DNA of 64,000 bases from Daphnia carinata (Eukaryota > Arthropoda > Branchiopoda > Diplostraca > Daphniidae), in the NCBI RefSeq assembly GCF_022539665.2, contig NC_081336.1, forward strand, positions 8,718,778 to 8,782,777, read 5' to 3'. Under the pieces are notes generated by a model, which ran no database searches, was not told the origin of the DNA, and saw only the letters and a program-made list of their open reading frames with translations. Shown in pieces: positions 44,044-64,000 of this stretch (its first letter is position 1; the number at the start of each line of letters is the position of its first letter). Both the position numbers and the translations under genes were made by a program.

Positions 44044-46734
44044 ATTCTTTACACTTCTGAGGAGCGGAAGAAATCGGCACTTGATTCGTTGAGGTTTATT
44101 GATTTCCTAGAATTTAAGTAAAAATATCATTTTAATTGTCGTATTGCAGGTAGTTTTCAGTTAATTGAAATACTTTACCACACGATCTGCAATCAAATAT
44201 AATCTCTGTGAAATAGTATGATTATTGTAATCATGTAAACATGTTGCAATAGATTTCTTTGCTTTGAATTATTTGTTTCTTTAAGTGTGCTGTGGTTTTT
44301 TGCCCTAATATTAGATTAATTTTATATCTTAATTTGTAGGCTAAGGGGAAGCAGTGGAATTCATCATGCTTATTTACTCACCGAATTCATTAAAGCCCCG
44401 TTGCAATCAGTTTGCCATAAAATCCGTAACAGAATCGGCTGTAGTTCTGTTGATTTTCAACAGTAACAGGACTTTAATGGTCTGGTTAATTACCTGGATT
44501 TCCTGTGCATTTCATTACTCGGCTCCTTCACCGTTTGTTCCATTGGCAGAAAATTTCCGATGATGAGGGACAGCTTAGGTTATCACAGACTAACGGTGGG
44601 CGCAATCATGGGTAAGATGACCTGTTGTTTTAAATATAAAATTGTTTTTTTTTTTAAGTGTTTTGTATGTATAAATAAAGAAAAGATTGATGGGTCATTA
44701 TCTGCTCTACATATTTGGAGATTTTGATTTTTTTGTAGGCGTACCTGTACTGGCAAATACATATCCATGTTCCGGTTTCGAAAATCGACTCTCCAATGCA
44801 ATCTGGCCAATTTATGCAGTCAAGAAGATTTCCAGTCACATATGACTCTTCAGCATTCCATAGTCCACTAACTTAATATACAAGAAGTACAGATTACACT
44901 GCATAAAATCCAAATTAAATTCACTCTAAATTTGATCTATCATATCATTGATTTGAATGTATCTGCTGGTGCTATCTATCATTCATACCTATTTAACAAA
45001 AGTTGTAAATAAACTTTGCTAGTGTTATCATATAATAGTCCTACCACAATTGTCCCTTTAGCTATGCATGTTTTATAGAAAGGAAAAAATTGTACATGTA
45101 AGTCAATCTACGATTGTTCTTGGGTTCATCATCCATAAAAAATCTGAAAATTCCAAATAATGGCATTAAAATACTTTATCCACTAACAATACACAGCATA
45201 CTACTTAAGTTTTTGTTTGAAGTCTGTCCCAGGTGATATAAAGGAATAGTCTACAATAAAGCTGCTACAAAGAATTCCTTGGCAGCCAAAAAATTTTGAG
45301 GTGTCACTTAAACTGGGGCAAACTTTCATCTACAAAACTGAAATGGGCTTGTTTGCTAATCAAAGGTTGCTGGCTGACACAAGCAACCATTAGGGATACA
45401 TTTTAGTAAAATCGTTTGAGCCCTCTTTTGGATACAACTAATCAGCTCTTTTTGCAAGCCTCCACAGCCTAGTCACAAATGCCAGCCAGTTTTAGATACA
45501 CATCAGCATTTTAAGAAATTAATTGACAAAACATAAGATTGTTATCTCCTTTTAGTATTTTTTACTCTAATGATTCTTCTTTATAACGAGGCAAGGCAGC
45601 TGCCTTGTGGTGCGAATAGGAATGCATTTATTGCATTTGGATTAACCATTGTCTTAAGGTATCTGCTTCACATTCTGCAGTGTTTTGCCTAATACACACA
45701 CAAAAGATTAAAGTAATAAAATTATATAAACACAGTGCAAAGGCATTACCAGATGTAACATTTCCAATGCTGATGGAGAATCCTTGGTTGATCACATAGT
45801 AAGAAGCTTCAGCTACTGAGTTTCCATGGTTAGAGCGTCGAAAAGACGTATTACAAAAAACAGCTAGCACCCAGAATGAACTTTTCCCACTGTGGTTTGA
45901 ATTTTTAATGCTTCACTTTGTACATTTAGATCATCACCCATGGATTAATTAATTTTCAAAATCATAAAGTAGATAAATGTGGGCATGTAGGAGCTACTCG
46001 GTTGAAAGACATTTTCATTTCTACATTTGCGAAGCGCGTACACTAAAGCTTATATCGCATCAAAATGGCCACCGTAGTACCTGTACTAGAATCTACGGTG
46101 TTCTGGTACCAAAACTTGCTATTGCCCCGTGGATACCAGGTGGCGCTGGTGTGGTGATTGTGCTGTATTGTATTAGGTATTCCGAAAGGTAAAATCTTAA
46201 AAAAATATCTGGATATAAATATGTGCACCACAGAGAATGAATGCAAAGCTTGGCAAATTTACAATTGAAAATCTATGATTGATCTTTAGAAACATTAAAA
46301 TAAAATTCGCACAACCTACAAAATCGAATTTACAACAGTCCGTGAGAGCATCAGATCGGTGACAAAAAACCTTTGAAAAAATTAATTACAAACTATGCTA
46401 AGAAAATAATTTATACAGAACTAGAATTGAAATATTATTAATGAGACGAAAACCAATGCCAAATGTGCCTGTCTCCAAGATTTAGTTTTCAAACTGAAAA
46501 AAAAGCAAGGAACTCACTAATGGTCGTGTTGGTCCGAAGGAGGAAAATGATAACCCCCACGCAAATCAACCGTGGAATCACTCACTGTTCCAGTAAGTAT
46601 TATCCAGATTTATCTGAGATTTACCGAACGATTCAAAGAGAGATTTTTCAAGTGATTTTGCAAGCTTATTTCAGTGCATTTCACCACCAAACTTCATTTT
46701 GTTTGGTATCCATCTGTCCATCCATTGACTGAAA
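44044..46734. other. Intergenic region with weak candidate exons
   Basis: About 2.7 kb. The minus strand has three exon-like open stretches with plausible splice ends: 46,083-46,200 (TSATWYPRGNSKFWYQNT), about 45,770-45,858 (SNHGNSVAEASYYVINQGFS) and about 44,745-44,840 (WPDCIGESIFETGTWICIC). The first two are phase-compatible. No family is recognised and codon support is thin. The rest is AT-rich and empty. Confidence 0.25.
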
Positions 46735-47925
46735 ATGCCCGTGTTTGCACCACCAAAGCCTCTTCCTGGCAAGAAACGGCAGTTTCTCCATGTGCAAACT
46801 CGTGTGCGCAGTCACGTCGTTGCCGCCAAGCCGGTCAAGATCCAGTCCGTGTTATCTTCTGTGGCGACCCTTAGCAACACAATTGCAGGCCAATTCGGAT
46901 TCCATTCGCGAATTCCAGTCAGAAATCACACGGCGCCATTTAAACAGGAGAGCCTTGCTGATCCTCTTCCCAATTTGGCCTGTCACCAACAGCCATCCTT
47001 CTTGTCCCGTATTCCGGTGAGCGTGAATCGTATGTCCGAGGTTGCGAGGCAGCAGTTGGGTTTACGTGCAACCAAAATTGTCCCACAAAAAGACGCTGAA
47101 AAGAGTCGTGTTGTTCCAATTGACGAAACATGTGGTGATCACGAGGAACTCGTTCCCAATTGCCGGCCCGCAGCTTCGTTGGATGATTTCGCGTTGATTC
47201 CGGAGGATTGGATTGACATCGTATCAGACGACGGGCTTCTTGTCCAGTCGCAAAAGATCGTCATAATGTTGGACCCTGAAGAAGAGGAAGAACTGAGGCA
47301 GTTTGAAATAATCGAACATGACATTCGTAATGGATACCTTCCTGTCCTTGTGCGAGACCCCAAGAAAGAGGAGCAGCGAGAGTTTGAATTTCTTGAGAAA
47401 TCCATCCTTCAAGACGAACTCTATCGCCATTCGCTCGTTTTCAAGGCGTCCGCACGAGTCAACAGCAAACGACGGTTCATTCCAACAATGGATGCTATTC
47501 CTGAAGAAACTGTCGATGAAGAACGGCGACGTGAGTTCCGTAAGCGAAACAACAAAGCATTAAATACCAGAAGGGCAAAGAAGAAGAAGGGTCAATACGA
47601 AGCGAAAAAGGCGCTGCAAGAAGCTCGAGATGTTTACTGGTTTCAGCTGGAAGATACTGAGTCTGATGGATTGCCTATTTCCACGCAAGAATGGATTGGA
47701 TCACACGTCCCACTTATCTATCTTGCAAACCTAGACTCTTTGTCTGCATATCCAGTAACCAATGACGTCATATCTTATCCGCAAACGCCCCTCAAGAAGA
47801 ACGGAGGTATCGCCCCTGCCGCACTTCATCCGCATGGATCCAACTATCCCCCATTTGTCCCGTTCGTCTTCGTGAAGAATTGGACCCATCCTGTCTATTT
47901 CCTCTTCGAGTCGCGGAAAGACTGA
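46735..47925 (+). CDS. Unrecognised intronless protein, 396 residues
   Basis: A single long ORF with no stop for 1.19 kb in otherwise AT-rich DNA; its base composition is more balanced than the flanks. The N-terminus is Pro/Lys-rich (PPKPLPGKKRQF). An acidic middle follows (DEEL-type, then EEEEELRQFEIIEHDI at about residue 181, repeated as KKEEQREFEFLEKSI at about 212). A strongly basic nuclear-localisation-like helix (RRREFRKRNNKALNTRRAKKKK, in pieces) lies at about residues 262-284. The C-terminus is rich in Pro/Tyr/Phe. No signal peptide, no membrane helix, no known domain. A nuclear or nucleic-acid-associated role is only a guess. The downstream hexamer at 48259 and the clean frame support a real gene. 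Confidence 0.7.
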   Translation: MPVFAPPKPLPGKKRQFLHVQTRVRSHVVAAKPVKIQSVLSSVATLSNTIAGQFGFHSRIPVRNHTAPFKQESLADPLPNLACHQQPSFLSRIPVSVNRMSEVARQQLGLRATKIVPQKDAEKSRVVPIDETCGDHEELVPNCRPAASLDDFALIPEDWIDIVSDDGLLVQSQKIVIMLDPEEEEELRQFEIIEHDIRNGYLPVLVRDPKKEEQREFEFLEKSILQDELYRHSLVFKASARVNSKRRFIPTMDAIPEETVDEERRREFRKRNNKALNTRRAKKKKGQYEAKKALQEARDVYWFQLEDTESDGLPISTQEWIGSHVPLIYLANLDSLSAYPVTNDVISYPQTPLKKNGGIAPAALHPHGSNYPPFVPFVFVKNWTHPVYFLFESRKD

Positions 47926-48258
47926 GCACAGGATTGCAGTTTTACTATTTGACATCCCTTGGTCGACGCTTTGGATATCCACGATCCATTTCTGTCGGAA
48001 AATCAAACACCCACGGGTTCAAACATGTCATTTGTATATAGCTGTACATTCTTTGTCCTTTCCCATTTCGTTACTACTTTTGACATCTACCACTGTAAAT
48101 AGCAATTCCCACACCAACAAAATTTTTGTAAATTTTTCCAATCAGTTCAAACTTTTTACCCTTTGGAAATATCTCTAAATTTTGTTTTCATGTTTTTTTT
48201 ATTACTATTCTTCCCACACTCCCTTTTGGCTTTTCCATGTACATACTACCCCCACACA

Positions 48259-48264
48259 ATAAAT
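48259..48264 (+). terminator. Polyadenylation signal for the 396-residue gene
   Basis: AATAAA about 330 bases after the stop codon, preceded by T-rich 3' UTR-like sequence. Confidence 0.4.
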
Positions 48265-48299
48265 TCTCATTTTATAAACTACAAACACGACTTTGTTTT

Positions 48300-50380
48300 T
48301 TATTTGACAATTTCCCCTTAGAAAAAAATTTTTATTAATTATCAAATTATTATGATAACTATTAAATTGGTAAATCAGCCAAATATTTTTTACTAAAGAT
48401 CAAGAATGCAAATGCGTCAAGCTTTGAACGTCAAAACGTAAGCCTAGTGAATTCTCTATCGTGACACGAAAATTTTCCCGCGCTTTTTTCACCAGCCATT
48501 GTTTGGCTATGAATAGAAAGTCTACAATTATCCTTTAATTGATCCCCACATATGTCTTTCGGGAATCCGTGAAAGATTTCGCTACGTGAATTAACATTTC
48601 GAGATAAGTAAACGACAGATGCACACCAAATAACTTAACTGTAAATGTGTGGTTTTGCCAAACATCCATATCACCAGCAAACACTGCCAACCACCTACTA
48701 CATGGAGCATGAAGCACTGAGCAAAGCAGATATCTGAGCAGCTAGAAACAATTTTAACTTTTTACCTAATAGCCCAGTAATTTCTACCGACTCAGTTTCT
48801 ACTGAAAGAACCATTTGTAGATGGTTTCCCAACGAACTCAGCCAACTTCATGTAGGTCAGCAGAAAATGCAGACATGTCTAACGCTCCCCCCGAGTAACT
48901 AAAGTTGTTACGTGCTTCTGAAACAATTGAAAACACAAGTCCAAATTTTGTCCGCGAGGTGCCGTGATCCGAAACACAGTTTCTGAGTTTCACTACTTTC
49001 GCGCCAATAGCTTCTGGCATTTTATATACTCTTCAATACTTTAAGTCACGTAATCAATAATTGAATTAGTGCATTAAATTACGATGTGGCATTCCTTCTA
49101 TCAACACGGCTCGAAAAAAATACGGTAAGAACATTACATACTTATTAAAACGATCCCCTAATGAAGGGCCTAAATATTTATATTTCCCACTGGGTTTCCT
49201 TTCAGCCTCAACTTCAATCAACCTCAGCCATTAACTGTGGTGTCATGTCCACCGTTTTAAAAACAAAATAATATCATAAGTATTTAATAATTTTAAAATC
49301 TTTTAATCCTTGCTTAAGATTTGACGCTTTTCGTTGCTAGAGCTGTTTTTCTATGTTTTACAATCTGCTTGATGGCTAATATATGACGTAGCAGCTTGGT
49401 GCCATGCCATTTACTGTTAGCTGAACATCCTACAAGTTGAAGGTACTGTTTCCACCATCCACTCTTTATTCATCTTCCATATGCAATAGGTTAGAATGCA
49501 TCTGTTGGACACTGGGCCAATTGAAACGAAAGTTAATGGGGCCAGGTGGTGCATGTGAGCTCCAACAGAGCTTAAGGTAGTATTGCATTCAGCAGCTGCA
49601 TCAGCCAGAACTACGACACAATGTGAACTTTATGGTAAGATCACAGTGATAGATATTTGAACTAAATGACTTCTGTGTTGTTTCTTCATTTCAATAAGGA
49701 AAATCATAATAATTTGCGGGTGATTCAATCTCAACCGGAAAAATTATCGAAGGAATCTAGAGGTTCGGAAGTTCAACCTCAAATGCATTCGCCAACTTCC
49801 TTTTCCTTTATAATATCAACGTTGGACTATGTTGCCACCATTTTCAACGAATGGTTTTAGTCCCGTGTTGGAAATTACAGGAACAGTTGCGACTAATACC
49901 TCTGGTGTTAGTCGCTTAACCGTTTCTCGTATCACCAGTGCAAAGGGAAACAAAACAGGTAAATATTGTAAGAAACATGAGGTGCTTTAAAATTTAAAAG
50001 CAGTGAAGAAAAAGGTGTGCGGGAAACCCTGTTTAATCTACGAATGGCAAAGGGCTGTGTTTTCCATTTCGTAACTATTCCTAGATTGACGCAAATGGAA
50101 ATTCCGGTTCGCCGCCTAGTAACAGCCGAACAAAACATCAATGGGCGGAGATTTAGACAAAGGTGAAAGTTGTAAGACGTAGTATAGAAAGAGTGCTAAC
50201 TTTTCTGGCACATCCTTCAAGGCTAGCAACATCAAAGCACATCCAAACATGTTGCGTTCAACATCGGTTCATTTCTAGTTCACATAACTTTGAAATGTAT
50301 CGTGATCTCAAGTATCGAATGTTCTCTGTCTGTGTTAGACTGTGATTGTTTGAAGACCGGGACTTCGTAGTAAATACGAT
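48300..50380. other. Region upstream of the receptor kinase, with a duplicated cassette
   Basis: Mostly empty. A 60-codon complete minus-strand ORF (48838-49020, MPEAIGAKVVKLRNC) has no recognised family. The 49,630-49,810 stretch (ending in QSQPEKLSKES and EVQPQ) matches 55,500-55,670 downstream of the kinase gene, including an intron-like segment starting ATGGTAAGATCA. It may be the remnant of a duplicated terminal exon. A further open stretch at 49,855-49,960 ends at a good donor (AAACAG|GTAAAT). Confidence 0.35.
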
Positions 50381-50432
50381 TCTTTTTTCATTTCTTTTTT
50401 CATTTCTTTTTTCATTTCTTTTTTCATTTCTT
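50381..50432 (+). repeat. 12-bp tandem repeat just upstream of the receptor kinase start
   Basis: Four copies of TCTTTTTTCATT in perfect tandem, ending 26 bases before the kinase ATG. It may be a polypyrimidine stretch of a 5' UTR intron, since TTTAATTTCTAG follows immediately and would make a good acceptor. Confidence 0.75.
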
Positions 50433-50457
50433 TAATTTCTAGACAGGTTACCAAGAA

Positions 50458-54986
<4,529 letters not shown>

Positions 54987-55804
54987 TTTCTCTTCAAGGA
55001 TTTCCCTTCGAAAAGAGTTTTCTTATCAATAATGTTTTCGTCCCGCATAGCGACGTCTGATGAAAAAGCTTTCTTCACCCGCCAAACGTAAAAAGTTTTA
55101 TTTGTGTGCTTACCAACGAAGCTCCTGGAAGATATTACGTGGACAAATCACATTTTGCTCTCTGTTTTGCTTCGGATGTAATAGGTATTTGTTTAAACGA
55201 ATAGCCAAAAGAGCTCAACATTTTCGTTAGCTGAGAGAAATTGTTTGAAGCTAAATTGTATTCGGTTATCAGCTCTAGATATCTTCTTACCAGCGAGGCG
55301 TGTGAAACTCGGTGGAAAGTGATGACTATTCAAAAATCCTAAAACAAGAGAACACGGTAAGTTCAAGGTATGTTCGTTTATTTGTTATCACTGAGTTTCG
55401 TTGTTTATGTCTCGAACAACTGAGTCGCTTGTATTCCCCCCTCCGTCGTTTATTTCACACTTGCGGTAGGTCGGTATGCGTGTCGGACACAAGACGAATG
55501 AAGACGAACGTCATGGTAAGATCAAACAGATATTTCAATTATATGAGTTCACTGTTGTTTTTCGTTTCAGCGTTTTGACAAATTGGGACTGACAACCTCA
55601 ATCTGAAAAAATATCCATGGAATTTCATGGAATGAAAGTGCGGAAGTTCAACCGCAAACGTATTTACCGACAATCTACCTATGGGTAAATGATGTTATTA
55701 ACGAAGTAAATCTCGTGTCTGTACGTGATGATTTTTATTTCATTTTTAGGACCCGGTGCGTAAGAAGTTTGGCAACGTTGAATTGCTATTTCCATCATTA
55801 AAAC
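54987..55804. other. Region downstream of the receptor kinase
   Basis: 3' UTR-like sequence, then the second copy of the cassette also found at 49,630-49,810 (here about 55,500-55,670, QSEKIS and KVRKFN). Open frames are interrupted; no intact gene is seen. Confidence 0.35.
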
Positions 55805-56131
55805 CATGGCCTACTATAATAACGGCCAGCAAGCGCTCAATACCCCCTGCGCCTAAAACTGGATTGCCAGAGGGGCCTAATACCTCAAATCGAAGTCCAC
55901 TTTCTACAGCTTCATCCCACCCATTCCTATTTCTTTTACTTTTTCCACTGATTAGCAATGGTGGAGAGGTACTACTGTCGTAGTACGTTAAACAGAATTG
56001 CACTTTCCACTGGTTTTTCCTCTCATTTCAATTCTGGTATTAGTTACCAAACAGTGGAAAGTGGAGCTCGGTTTGGGGTATTAGGCCCCTCTGGCATTTA
56101 GTTTTAGGCGCATTAATTATAGTAGGCCATG
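55805..56131. mobile_element. Foldback/MITE-like element 2 (327 bp)
   Basis: Long imperfect inverted arms: 55805-55905 (CATGGCCTACTATAAT, GCGCCTAAAACT, GGGCCTAATACC) pair with 56055-56131 read in reverse (ATTATAGTAGGCCATG, AGTTTTAGGCGC, GGTATTAGGCCC). The left arm has a roughly 20-base insertion. The arms continue inward through CCACTTTC / GAAAGTGG. There is no coding capacity, so it would be a non-autonomous hairpin element. Confidence 0.65.
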
Positions 56132-58009
56132 ATTAAACAGAAGACATTCGCCATACTTCTGGCAAAAGGCTAGATTTCCTATTAGAGGTGACAATAATTG
56201 TTTAGTTGTTTTATTTGTACCTGTTTCCTTCAACATCTCTTACCTTCCTTCAGACTGCTGTGAATTTAGAGCCTGAACAACACGAACGTTTCGTTAAGAC
56301 ATTTAGTCGATTGGGTAAGACTTAATTATGTGCAAATTGCAAGATTTCGATGAAAATCACATCGAAGTCCTTGATCTCATTTTGAGTGTTGTGAAAATAT
56401 TCGAACCTTTCAAGTGGTATGCTTGTAATGATGGTGCGCTTATTTGTTTGGTGAGGAATTTGCATAATTGGACGTCTATTACCACAGCATTTGGCAATAT
56501 TTATGCCCGTGCCCCTAATGTTTTTTTGGCTTGTCACCAATATGGTATTGCCAGGTTCACAACTCGCTATGCGGGTGCTAAATATTTCAATTATAATAGT
56601 TGGCTATAAATAAGAAGTAAAATAGACCCGCAGTTTTAAAAGCGTTTTGTAATTGGAAATCTTACTCAACGGCGTTTGCCAAAAGAGAGCTTAAAATGGG
56701 CATACACTGCACTTCGTCTTTTATTGATGAACCAACTTGATGATTCAGAAATCACGCTTGTCTCGTCGTTCACCTCAAACATTCCCATCAGGTTTTTTTT
56801 TCCTTTCAAACACCTGTAGAGAATGAAAAGTAATGTTGGCTATTGCTAGGTTTACGTCCTCCCGCTGATTACTAGTTCGTGTCACGCACTTTATTCGTAA
56901 GAAAATTGGCTGGGAAAATATGCAGGTAATTTATTTGCATTTTTAACAACTTGCGCAAGGTCAACTAATTTCATACACCCGCCATCCTTTACACAATTCG
57001 GCAAGCCCCAAAAAACAAAACAAATAGTTTAAGATTCCGCTGAAAGATGACGCTTACTACACAAACAAATAAAACTTCATTCAGCCCGTGCATTGACATT
57101 CCTCTGAAAAATAAAATTAGTCAGTTGAAACCATAATAACCACACAAGAACCAATGATCCACACCAAACCAAGGCCAACATATTTTTTAAATTCCTGAAC
57201 CTACCTGAAAACAACATTAATTATCCGTCGATAGAAATTTCAATGAGCTTTAGAAGAATATATTCTTGGATTTCTCAATGTTTTTCCATGGACGAAATAA
57301 CACGTTCCGAGTTTCCAAACATTGTGTTAGGGGATGATTTTTTACGAAAAAATTGATCCTCTTAAAACTCGAATCCGAATGCAGAAGCACGCCAGCCATT
57401 GCTCAAGATCTTTCTAATCCTTTTTAAGATACCCTGTGTCGTATAAGAAGGGGCAGTTCCGGTTCCGTTTCTGGCATGTTTCGTTATCCACATTACTAGC
57501 CCAAACAGTCACACGCACGTTTGTTTTAAGCAGTTCACAAAAATACGAAAAAATATAATAGTCGAATAGCAAATTGTGGTATGTGGTAATTCCTGTCAGA
57601 AATCAGAACACGAATGAACCACAGGTTTGACCATGCCGAAAATTGGCAAAATTGTGATAGAACCTAAACAATAACATGATATTGGTTATACAGTTTTAAT
57701 TGACACGTAAATCTAGCTTTTCGTTTTTTTATGAACTAGCATATTTTTGATTAACAGAAAGTCTGGTTTAGTTAGGAAAAAAAAAACAATTAGGGTTAAA
57801 CGTAGTTATTAAATTGTCCGCTTGCTGGCGCTGCATTGACGACAGGTAAAAAGAAGGAAAAAGGTAAGTTTTTAATGGTTCGGTTCGCTGAATAGCAGCG
57901 GTGGCGGGGTATGCACGCACACACACACAACGGTGAATGTAAAAAACCCAACCTCTCATCATCAACGCCAGCAAACGCTGTACACTGACGGAGGTGGGGT
58001 AGGAGGAAG
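56132..58009. other. Intergenic region up to the inverted duplication
   Basis: About 1.9 kb. One 93-codon open stretch (56328-56609) has no recognised family, and no gene is supported. 57.8-58.0 kb is probably part of the megalin B 5' flank whose counterpart lies in or near the N gap. It contains a short CA run at 57,915-57,930. Confidence 0.4.
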
Positions 58010-58377
58010 GACACGAAAAAAAGGGCTCCTCTCTCGGCCAGCTCAGTCGGTACCAATCCGTGCCAGCCAACACACATACACCTGACAGCTATTTTGTGTG
58101 TGGTGTTTGTGCGCAGGAAAGGGGAAGAAATTCGACACCAGGCAAACAATTGACAAACGATTACTGCAAGATCACAAGTGTTTTTTTGTTTTCCAAAGAA
58201 AACCAGAAGTTTAGTTGTTTAGTTTTTTTTTTTGTTATTCCACAGTGTACGTGTGTGGTGTGTTAACGATTGTGTGTCGTCATTCCTCCGACGTACTGGT
58301 TTTCACCTGTGAAATCTGTTGCTCATTTCTGTGAGTGTGCGTTACGTTTTGTCGTCTAAAAGGTAAAAAGTGTGCGG

Positions 58378-64000
<5,623 letters not shown>

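Noticed and set aside
55746-56003. Open frames of 75-85 codons on both strands
   Set aside because: They lie wholly within the inverted arms of foldback element 2.
56328-56609. 93-codon ORF downstream of foldback element 2
   Set aside because: No recognised domain, an antisense ORF of similar length over the same bases, and no splice partners.

Overview
This window is eukaryotic DNA from an arthropod, most likely a branchiopod crustacean such as Daphnia. The evidence is short (about 60-100 bp) GT-AG introns, a PDGF/VEGF-receptor-like kinase with the Drosophila Pvr-type HGDLAARN catalytic loop, and arthropod versions of megalin, RGK GTPase, FBXO47 and TMEM33. The species call is inference.

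Layout. 1-21,028 (minus strand) is a giant endocytic receptor of the LDL-receptor family. It has four LDLa clusters, eight YWTD beta-propellers, EGF modules, a transmembrane helix and an NPxY tail, which best matches LRP2/megalin. It runs from the signal-peptide exon near 21.0 kb to the cytoplasmic tail at base 1. A 100-base N gap (21,403-21,502) lies just upstream. 21.85-26.3 kb holds an RGK-family GTPase (+). 27.1-29.1 kb (-) is an FBXO47-like F-box gene, divergent from a TMEM33 gene (+, 29.5-30.6 kb). 32.6-33.7 kb (-) is a small unrecognised secreted or membrane protein. 34.7-38.85 kb holds two broken vasa-like DEAD-box copies in inverted orientation. Five tRNA-like modules are scattered at 36.9-39.1 kb. 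40.1-41.1 kb has a foldback element next to a GATGGCGAAGGC-type minisatellite. 43.6-44.04 kb is the ribosomal protein eL41 gene, intact except that its start codon reads ACG. 46.7-47.9 kb is an intronless orphan ORF of 396 codons. 50.46-54.99 kb is an 18-exon Pvr-like receptor tyrosine kinase with an unusual PAN-like plus clip-like N-terminus. A second foldback element lies at 55.8-56.1 kb.

58.0-64.0 kb is an inverted, near-identical copy of 15.4-21.4 kb. It carries the 5' end of a second megalin gene on the + strand, which runs off the window. The two megalin genes therefore diverge around a 36.6-kb block of unrelated genes. Their first exons and introns are almost identical, but from the fourth LDLa-bearing exon they differ by about 19%, mostly at synonymous sites. 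This abrupt edge is the most interesting feature of the window. It means either recent gene conversion between old paralogs or a chimeric contig end beside the N gap.

The genes do not form one pathway. The two megalins (endocytosis) and the receptor kinase (growth-factor signalling) are cell-surface proteins; the rest are unrelated housekeeping or regulatory genes. Exon borders were placed by eye from GT-AG signals, phase and protein continuity.
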